A stretch of DNA of 11,059 bases from NCBI GenBank assembly GCA_902473545.1, contig CABRSG010000051.1, forward strand, positions 1-11,059, in the 5' to 3' direction. Numbering within the stretch: the stretch's first letter is position 1; each line of letters begins with the position of its first letter. The stretch is from an uncultured Lachnospiraceae bacterium (lineage in GTDB: Bacteria; Bacillota; Clostridia; Lachnospirales; Lachnospiraceae). Below, piece by piece: positions 1 to 5,433 of this stretch. Position numbers and translations under genes: made by a program. The notes under the pieces were generated by a model, which was not told the origin of the DNA, made no database searches, and was given only the letters and a program-made list of their open reading frames with translations.

Positions 1-1196
1 AATCGCTGCTTCCCTCGCTCCATCCGTCCGAATCCGGCGCATACACACTGTATAGATATTCCTCCGTGCGGATACATCTTCCCGTCCGGCTTTCGCTGAT
101 CTGAGCGAAAATGCGATTGATCCGGCCCTCTGTCTCACCGTCCGCCACTTTTTTCAGATTTTCGCCGATCATGGCGTCTCCCACATCCACGCCCGCCATA
201 GCCAGGAAGCTCTTCGGCAGGCTGCTGGTGCTTACCAGATCGGTAATCCTCTTTCCTCCCCGGAATCCGGGACCGCTGATCACCAATGGAACTTTCAGAC
301 ATCCTGAATGACAGGATCTCTTATAATCGTCACCGCCTCTTAAATGGCTGTCATGGTTTCTTGTCCTGAAATGCGATCCATGATCCGATGCATAGACAAT
401 AACCGTATTCTCATATAACCTTTTTTCCTTCAGTTTTTTTACAACACGGCCAAGATTATCGTCCAGACTCCGGCAGCATCCCAGATAATCCGGATACATC
501 TCGCGGTAATCTCCATCCAGCGCTTCCAGATCCCCCGGCAGCTTATAATTTTTAAACCGCTCCTTTGAACCCTCCGGCCCTTCATAACAGTTATGGTCAT
601 TCTGATGGTGCGGTTCAATATGGGAAATCATCAGAAAAAACGGTTTCTCCCGTATACTGATCCAGGAATTCCAGTGCAAAATCCGTAATGCAGTCTGCCC
701 GGTATCCTTTAAATTCGCATTTCTGCATATTTTCATCAAAAACATAGCCGTCATATCCATGAGAAGTAAATTCCAGAATATCTGCCGCGCGCCAGAAGCC
801 CTTATATCCTCCTCTTCTCTCCGGCGGAATTGCTTTTGTCTCATAATCGGGCTCCGGCGGCGTACCATAGGTCCCCCTGCTGCTTGCCAGATGCCATTTT
901 CCCACATATGCCGTTTCATATCCGTTTTCATTAAAGTAATCGGCTATTGTTTTTACATTCAGCGGCAGCGCCTGTGAATTCCTGTAGCAGTTTATTTCCG
1001 TCGGATACCTGCCGGTCTGGAACAGCGCCCTGCAGGAGCCGCATACCGGCTGAGCTGTGTAGGCCTCCTCAAATAATACGCCTTCCCTGGCAAGCTGATC
1101 CAGATTCGGACTGATCTCCAGTTGCTGTCCATAGCGGCCCAGCGTATCCGCTCTCTGCTGGTCCGTAAAATAAAACAGAATATTCGGTCTGCTCAT
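1..1196 (-). pseudogene. Type I sulfatase, frameshifted and cut by the window end
   Basis: Sulfatases of the alkaline-phosphatase superfamily hydrolyse sulfate esters using a formylglycine made from a Cys or Ser; anaerobes mature them with the radical-SAM enzyme anSME. The first frame (ATG at 1196, stop at 615-617, 193 codons) shows the N-terminal metal site TDQQR (D12, Q13), the nucleophile region VCGSCRALFQTGRYP with C52, and GKWHL (K100, H102). After about position 656 the protein continues one frame over, with EKPFFLMISHIEPHHQND, then YASDHG (late metal ligands) and GGKRITDLVST, open to base 2. About 219 codons of this second frame are visible. One extra base near 656-660, or one missing from the six-T run at 635-640, restores a normal protein; the C-terminus lies outside. 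A GGAGAGG site precedes the ATG. Either a true frameshift or an assembly error is possible. The glycan substrate cannot be told. Confidence 0.85.
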
Positions 1197-1215
1197 AGTC
1201 CCTCTCCTCTCTTTT

Positions 1216-1290
1216 CTATTTCAATCCTGAGGTCACGATCCCCTGCACAAAAAATTTCTGACAGCATAAAACAATCCGGAATAAGCCCTT
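1216..1290 (-). pseudogene. C-terminal scar of a MalG-type sugar ABC permease
   Basis: Reading leftwards from about 1290 to a TAG at 1216-1218 gives a frame ending CCQKFFVQGIVTSGLK. This closely matches the invariant C-terminal tail of carbohydrate ABC importer permeases of the MalG/UgpE class (pattern QKYFVQGIVTSGLKG), preceded by the hydrophobic end of the last membrane helix (LFRIVL). The frame closes upstream with a TAA at 1306-1308, right where the neighbouring terminator hairpin starts, so only about 25 codons remain. The tail stops 19 nt before the sulfatase ATG, the usual spacing inside a sugar-uptake operon. I infer that the body of the permease was lost by deletion. The match rests on about 14 residues and on recall of the family pattern, not on a search. 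Confidence 0.65.
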
Positions 1291-1307
1291 TAAAAGAAAA
1301 ACCGATT

Positions 1308-1357
1308 AAAAAGATGCCAAACCATAGCTTTCAGACTGTGGCTTGGCACCTCTTTTT
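1308..1357 (-). terminator. Intrinsic terminator of the sulfite/nitrite reductase gene
   Basis: On the minus strand a long imperfect hairpin (arms around GGTGCCAAGCCACAG and CTATGGTTTGGCATC, loop about 8 nt) is followed by TTTTTAA. It begins about 60 nt after the reductase stop codon. The mirror-image A-tract on the other side makes it look bidirectional. It also separates the reductase from the decayed permease/sulfatase remnant. Confidence 0.85.
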
Positions 1358-1417
1358 GACTCCCTGTCGCTCAAGAACAGATAATATATGCTTTCCAAAA
1401 GGATTCATCAATGCTTT

Positions 1418-2956
1418 TTACAGTAAATATTTTCCGGCGATCTCCTTCAGCGCCTCCGGCTTTTTCGCGAACCACTCATCAAACGTCGTTCTTTCCGCCT
1501 GAACAGCCTGTCCCAGTTCTACAAAGAATGCCGGCATGTTTTTCTGCAGCATCATGCCCCACTGCTCGCCAAATCGCTCCTCGCCTTCCGCGTCGCTTCC
1601 GTTTACATGGAAGGTGAACGCCGGTTCCATCACACCGTCCACGCGCTTTGCCCCGCCATGGAAGCCGAGCATGCCGATCTGATGCGTACCACAGGAGGAG
1701 GTACAGCCCGAAATGTGGATTCTCGGCAGCACACCGTCCGCAAAATCGTGCTTTCTCACTTCCTCAATAATCTGACGCAGCGCTCCCTGGGAATCGCGCA
1801 GCCCGATCTGACAGATCGTTGCTCCGATGCAGGATACCGACGTCTCAAAAAGATTCTGCGCGCCGTCGTCCGTCACTGCGAGAACCTCCTTCGCCTCGTC
1901 GCCGTTTAAATTGATGATATAAATCGTCTCGTCCGGCGCAATGCGCACCTCGACCGCTTCCATATCTTTGATCGTCTCATAAAGCTGTGCAAACTTCGTC
2001 ACCGCCGGAACGCCGCCGATGGGATGATAAGCAACCGCATAAAGCCCGTCCTGCTTCTGGGCAATCGCACGCTTATCCGAAACTGTCGTGCCGTTTCCGC
2101 TCTTTGCGACCGCTTCCGCCGTTACGTCGATATCCAGCTTTTCACTCTTCTTCACTTCCGCCAGCTTTTCCAGGTAGGCCGCCTTGTAGCCGTCCACACC
2201 CATGCTCTCCTGCATGTAGCGGGTTCTTGCCTTACCGCGGTTTTCATAATTTCCGTGCGCCACAAAGGTATTCACCATCGCTTTGATGTAGTACAGGATC
2301 TCCGTCGGCAAAACATCCTCCGCCACCTTCACACCCATGCGCGGATTATTTCCCAGCCCGCCGGCACTGTATACATCAAAGGTGCCGTTCTCTTTCGCAA
2401 CAAAACCAAGGTCGCGGAAGGTCGCGTGCGTCTCGTTTGCCGGGGAATTGGAAAAGCACACCTTCAGCTTACGCGGCATCTTTACTGTCTTGATAAAACC
2501 CATCAGATAGTCAGAAGCCGCCTCTGCATAGGGCAGTACATCAAAATGCTCTCCCTGCTCCACTCCGGACAGCGGCGATACCATCACGTTTCGCGGGAAA
2601 TCTCCGCCGCCTCCTCTGGTGATGATCCCTGCATCCATCGCCTTTTCCATGATCTCACAGACAGCCTCTGCGTCAAGGTCATGGAACTGGATCGTCTGGC
2701 AGGTCGTAAAGTGCGCCTTTTTCACGTCGTACTGCGCAATCGCCTCCGCAACGAATTTCAGCTTTTCCTTTGTCAGCCTGCCGCCCGGCATCCGAAGCCG
2801 GAGCATACTCGCCTCTCCCCCCTTCTGCGCATAGCTGCCGAAGCCGCCTGAAAAACCCTTGTACTCCTTCATGCTCACTTCTTTTGCATAAAATTTCTCT
2901 GTCATGTCCCGGAACTGTGCCAGGTCCTCTTTAAATTCCTGCATTAAATTTTCCAT
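1418..2956 (-). CDS. Siroheme [4Fe-4S] nitrite/sulfite reductase (ferredoxin type)
   Basis: This 512-aa protein belongs to the NirA/CysI hemoprotein family, which reduces nitrite to ammonia or sulfite to sulfide by six electrons on a siroheme coupled to a [4Fe-4S] cluster. The four cluster cysteines are plain: C-x5-C in CIGATIC (C376, C382) and C-x3-C in GCTSSCG (C418, C422). Both ferredoxin-like half domains are present, with the N-terminal MLRLRMPGGRLT and TTCQTIQFHDL segments and a mid-protein TRGGGGDFPRNV siroheme/substrate-site region. The length suits the ferredoxin-dependent single-chain form; there is no flavin or Rieske domain. I chose the ATG at 2956 because a GGGAGAG site lies 6 nt upstream; an in-frame TTG at 2971 would place that site inside the gene. 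It has its own promoter and terminator, and no siroheme, ferredoxin or sulfate-activation gene is adjacent. Nitrite versus sulfite preference cannot be decided from motifs. Confidence 0.93.
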   Translation of the reverse strand: MENLMQEFKEDLAQFRDMTEKFYAKEVSMKEYKGFSGGFGSYAQKGGEASMLRLRMPGGRLTKEKLKFVAEAIAQYDVKKAHFTTCQTIQFHDLDAEAVCEIMEKAMDAGIITRGGGGDFPRNVMVSPLSGVEQGEHFDVLPYAEAASDYLMGFIKTVKMPRKLKVCFSNSPANETHATFRDLGFVAKENGTFDVYSAGGLGNNPRMGVKVAEDVLPTEILYYIKAMVNTFVAHGNYENRGKARTRYMQESMGVDGYKAAYLEKLAEVKKSEKLDIDVTAEAVAKSGNGTTVSDKRAIAQKQDGLYAVAYHPIGGVPAVTKFAQLYETIKDMEAVEVRIAPDETIYIINLNGDEAKEVLAVTDDGAQNLFETSVSCIGATICQIGLRDSQGALRQIIEEVRKHDFADGVLPRIHISGCTSSCGTHQIGMLGFHGGAKRVDGVMEPAFTFHVNGSDAEGEERFGEQWGMMLQKNMPAFFVELGQAVQAERTTFDEWFAKKPEALKEIAGKYLL

Positions 2957-2962
2957 GTCGTT

Positions 2963-2969
2963 CTCTCCC
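2963..2969 (-). promoter_or_regulatory. Ribosome binding site deciding the reductase start
   Basis: GGGAGAG on the minus strand, 6 nt before the ATG at 2956. It overlaps the codons that would follow the alternative TTG start at 2971, which argues against that start. Confidence 0.8.
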
Positions 2970-2988
2970 AAAAGAATTATTTTCTTTT

Positions 2989-3017
2989 ATTATAATGAAA
3001 TTGTCGGGAAATATCAA
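2989..3017 (-). promoter_or_regulatory. Sigma-A type promoter of the reductase gene
   Basis: The minus strand shows TTGATA (3017-3012), a 17-nt spacer, and a perfect TATAAT (2994-2989). Initiation should fall near 2982, giving a leader of only about 26 nt, so there is no room for a riboswitch. The GC-rich CCCGACA in the spacer is a possible operator position, but I see no clear palindrome there. Confidence 0.82.
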
Positions 3018-3128
3018 TGCAATCTGTTCCAAAATTTAACTCATCTCTTTTATACTTGCTACTGTTCGCTCCATTCGCAGCAACCTTCGCAAATCCATTT
3101 AAAATTCGTTCCGCGAATGGGCTTTGCT
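3018..3128. other. Gene-free spacer with an 8-bp inverted repeat
   Basis: No convincing gene. An inverted repeat of CCATTCGC (3071-3078) and GCGAATGG (3113-3120) is separated by 34 nt. It may form a weak secondary hairpin past the terminator at 3129-3156. Nothing else is recognisable. Confidence 0.4.
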
Positions 3129-3156
3129 AAAACAACGGCACCCATACGGATGCCGT
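3129..3156 (-). terminator. Intrinsic terminator after the Nif11-like gene
   Basis: The minus strand forms a 9-bp stem (ACGGCATCC with GGGTGCCGT, one G-U pair) around a GTAT loop, then TGTTTT. It lies 11 nt beyond the stop codon at 3167. The plus-strand side is also T-rich, so it may work both ways. Confidence 0.85.
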
Positions 3157-3166
3157 CGTCTTTTCT

Positions 3167-3445
3167 TTATAAGCTTGCAAAAAATAATTCGTAAAAATCA
3201 TCCTGTCCGTCGAGCATGGGAGAATTTTCCCCGCCTCCGTTCGTACTGCGTTTCATCGCCGCATGAAATTCCTCGCCTGCTGCGATAACGTCCATTTCAT
3301 AAACAGGATATCCCAGCTCGCGGCACTTGCGGCAGAACGCCCGCAGCGGATCACGCTCTTCCCGCGTGGCAAGCAGCTCCCGGCGCAGGGCAGCGTCCCG
3401 CTTTGCACGCCGCTGAAGCTCATCCAAATAATCAACTGTTGTCAT
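3167..3445 (-). CDS. Small Nif11-leader-like protein, function unknown
   Basis: A 92-aa protein. The start is the ATG at 3445 (MTTVDYLDEL), 9 nt after a GGGGAGG site; an upstream in-frame ATG at 3469 lacks such a site. The first 60 residues are a charged helical stretch (LDELQRRAKRDAALRRELL) followed by DPLRAFCRKCRELGYPV and a helical IAAGEEFHAAM. This is the general layout of Nif11-type leader peptides: a helix pair, a Gly-Tyr turn, and a third helix. It then reaches KRSTNGGGENSPM and an acidic, aromatic tail (DDFYELFFASL). The Gly triplet sits where Nif11 leaders end in a Gly-Gly cleavage motif. The tail has no Cys and little Ser/Thr, so a lanthipeptide-like core is not evident, and no modifying enzyme is in view. 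The gene lies downstream of an ABC exporter pair with no terminator visible between. It could equally be an unrelated conserved small cytosolic protein. Confidence 0.75.
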   Translation of the reverse strand: MTTVDYLDELQRRAKRDAALRRELLATREERDPLRAFCRKCRELGYPVYEMDVIAAGEEFHAAMKRSTNGGGENSPMLDGQDDFYELFFASL

Positions 3446-3454
3446 CTGTAAAAA

Positions 3455-3461
3455 CCTCCCC
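3455..3461 (-). promoter_or_regulatory. Ribosome binding site deciding the small-protein start
   Basis: GGGGAGG on the minus strand, 9 nt before the ATG at 3445. It lies inside the longer frame starting at 3469, favouring the shorter protein. Confidence 0.75.
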
Positions 3462-3469
3462 AGATACAT

Positions 3470-3606
3470 TATTTTTGCACACTTTCAAACGCCGTGCTCA
3501 CCTCGATTCCGCTTCGCTTCTTCTCTGCACACTTTCGCACCAGGCTCGAAAACACCTCGCCAAGTGCTCAATGCGTCGCTGTGGGCGAACGCCCTATAAA
3601 AACAGA
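3470..3606 (-). repeat. Possible dispersed intergenic repeat between exporter and small gene
   Basis: This spacer lacks a terminator and a gene but has G+C and codon-like texture similar to coding DNA. In the minus direction a frame stays open over most of it, with no start or binding site. It begins with a short GGGC-GTTC-GCCC hairpin just after the exporter stop and ends in AT-rich DNA. An 11-bp direct repeat, TGCACACTTTC on the plus strand, occurs at 3476-3486 and 3526-3536, exactly 50 bp apart. This texture resembles the dispersed intergenic elements of Lachnospiraceae genomes as I recall them; only copy number elsewhere in the genome could prove it. Confidence 0.35.
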
Positions 3607-5433
3607 CTATACCGCTTTTTCAAACTGACTGTTATATAGGTTCGCGTAGAAGCCTCCTTTTTTCATCAGCTCGTCGTGATTTCCCTGCTCGATGATATCG
3701 CCGTCTTTCATAACGAGAATGAGGTCGGCGTCGCGGATGGTGGAGAGGCGGTGTGCGATAACGAAGCTGGTGCGCCCCTTCATCAGGTTATCCATCGCTT
3801 TCTGGATGCGCTCCTCGGTGCGGGTATCTACGGAGGATGTCGCTTCGTCGAGAATGAGGATCTCGTTGTCCGCGAGGATTGCCCGCGCAATCGTGAGAAG
3901 CTGCTTCTGTCCCTGTGAAATATTGTTGGTTTCCTCATTCAGCACCATCTGGTAGCCGCCCGGCTGCGTCATGATAAATTTGTGAATATGCGCCGCTTTT
4001 GCCGCCGCGATGACCTCCTCATCAGTGGCATCCAGCCTGCCGTAACGGATATTTTCCATGATCGTGCCGGAGAACAGCCAGGTATCCTGCAGGACCATGC
4101 CGAACATCTCGCGCAGCTCGCTGCGGTTGAATTCGCGCAGATCATGCCCGTCAATCTTGATGGAACCGCTGTTTACATCGTAGAAACGCATCAGCAGCTT
4201 CACCATCGTAGTCTTGCCCGCGCCGGTCGGTCCGACAATAGCAATCTTCTGCCCGTCTTTGATATCCGCCGAAAAATCATGCACAATGATCTTATCCGGC
4301 TGATAGCCGAACGACACATGCTCAAACTGCACATTGCCCTTCAGGCCCTCAATGCTCACCGGATGCTCGGCAATCTGCTGCTCTTCCTTCTCTTCAAGAA
4401 ATTCAAACACACGCTCCGATGCAGCCGCCGTAGACTGCAGCATGTTCGTCACCTGCGCGAGCTGTTGGATCGGCTGCGTGAAATTGCGGATATACTGGAA
4501 GAACGACTGGATATCGCCCACCTCGATCGCGCCGCGGATAGCGAAAAAGCCGCCGAGCAGCGCCACCATCACGTAGCCCAGGTTGCCGACAAACTGCATG
4601 ACCGGCATCATCATACCGGAGAAAAACTGCGATTTCCACGCGGAATCGTACAGCTTTTTGTTTGTCTCCTCAAAGACGCTGATCACGTCCTCCTCTTTAT
4701 TGAAGGCTTTCACGATATTGTGTCCGCCGTAAACCTCCTCGATCTGACCGTTCACCTCGCCCAGATACGCCTGCTGTCTCTGGAAGTATTTCTGAGAGCG
4801 CTTCATCACCTGTCCGATGATTCCCATGGAAACCGGCAGGATCAGCAGCGCACAAAGTGTCATCCAGACATTGATGCTCAGCATCATCACCAGCACGCCG
4901 ATGATCGTCGTTGCGGACGTAATGAGCTGCGTGAAACTCTGGTTCAGACTCTGCTGCAGCGTATCCACATCGTTTGTGACACGCGACAGGATCTCGCCGT
5001 TTGTGCGGCTCTCAAAATAGCTGAGCGGCATCCTGTTCATTTTCTGCGAAATTTCCTTTCGCAGGCTGTAGGAAACGTCGTTGGAAATGCCGCTCATCAC
5101 ATATCCCTGCACAAACGAAAACAGCGCGCTCGCCGCATACAGGCACATCAGCCCGGCAAGGATCGTAGTAATCTTTCCGAAATCGATGGAACCCGTTCCC
5201 TGAATTTTCGCAACAAGTCCGTTAAACAGCTCCGTCGTCGCCTTTCCGAGAATCCTCGGACCGATAATGCTGAACACCGTACCTGCCACAGCAAACACCA
5301 GCATCGTCAAAAAACGGAGACGGTAGCGCTTCATGTACGAAAGGAGCTTCGCCATCGTTCCGCGGAAGTCCTTTGCCTTCTCATTCCCCATTCTGCGGGG
5401 ACCGTGCATTCCCGGTCTTCTCTGCTCACTCAT
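3607..5433 (-). CDS. ABC exporter half-transporter with catalytic NBD (heterodimer subunit 2)
   Basis: A 608-aa fusion of a six-helix type IV exporter membrane domain (about residues 35-335) and an ATPase domain (about 365-600). Motifs seen: Walker A GPTGAGKTT (401-409), Q-loop Q449, signature ISQGQ (505-509) in place of LSGGQ, Walker B ILILDE with catalytic E530, and H-switch H561 in IAHRLSTI. Its Walker B and switch are intact while its signature is degenerate. The partner gene shows the reverse, as in heterodimeric exporters such as TM287/288, BmrCD and LmrCD. The start codon overlaps the partner's stop in an ATGA at 5430-5433, so translation is coupled. Such pairs export drugs, lipids or peptides across the cytoplasmic membrane. 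There is no C39 peptidase domain, so it would not process a leader peptide itself. The substrate is unknown. Confidence 0.95.
   Translation of the reverse strand: MSEQRRPGMHGPRRMGNEKAKDFRGTMAKLLSYMKRYRLRFLTMLVFAVAGTVFSIIGPRILGKATTELFNGLVAKIQGTGSIDFGKITTILAGLMCLYAASALFSFVQGYVMSGISNDVSYSLRKEISQKMNRMPLSYFESRTNGEILSRVTNDVDTLQQSLNQSFTQLITSATTIIGVLVMMLSINVWMTLCALLILPVSMGIIGQVMKRSQKYFQRQQAYLGEVNGQIEEVYGGHNIVKAFNKEEDVISVFEETNKKLYDSAWKSQFFSGMMMPVMQFVGNLGYVMVALLGGFFAIRGAIEVGDIQSFFQYIRNFTQPIQQLAQVTNMLQSTAAASERVFEFLEEKEEQQIAEHPVSIEGLKGNVQFEHVSFGYQPDKIIVHDFSADIKDGQKIAIVGPTGAGKTTMVKLLMRFYDVNSGSIKIDGHDLREFNRSELREMFGMVLQDTWLFSGTIMENIRYGRLDATDEEVIAAAKAAHIHKFIMTQPGGYQMVLNEETNNISQGQKQLLTIARAILADNEILILDEATSSVDTRTEERIQKAMDNLMKGRTSFVIAHRLSTIRDADLILVMKDGDIIEQGNHDELMKKGGFYANLYNSQFEKAV

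Noticed and set aside
632..662. Programmed ribosomal frameshift in the sulfatase
   Set aside because: No convincing slippery heptamer with a downstream pseudoknot; sulfatases are not known to use recoding, and the upstream operon scar makes decay or a sequencing error more likely.
2024..2851. Long plus-strand open frame (275 codons) opposite the reductase
   Set aside because: It is antisense to a clearly conserved gene with all four cluster cysteines, has no ribosome binding site and a His/Arg-rich composition typical of reverse-strand shadows.
3071..3120. Inverted repeat CCATTCGC/GCGAATGG as a regulator operator
   Set aside because: The arms are 34 nt apart and lie downstream of the small gene's terminator and upstream of the reductase -35 box at a distance not typical for an operator; chance or a weak hairpin is as likely.
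3588..3599. Palindrome GGGCGAACGCCC as exporter terminator
   Set aside because: The stem is only 4-5 bp and is not followed by a U-tract in the direction of transcription.
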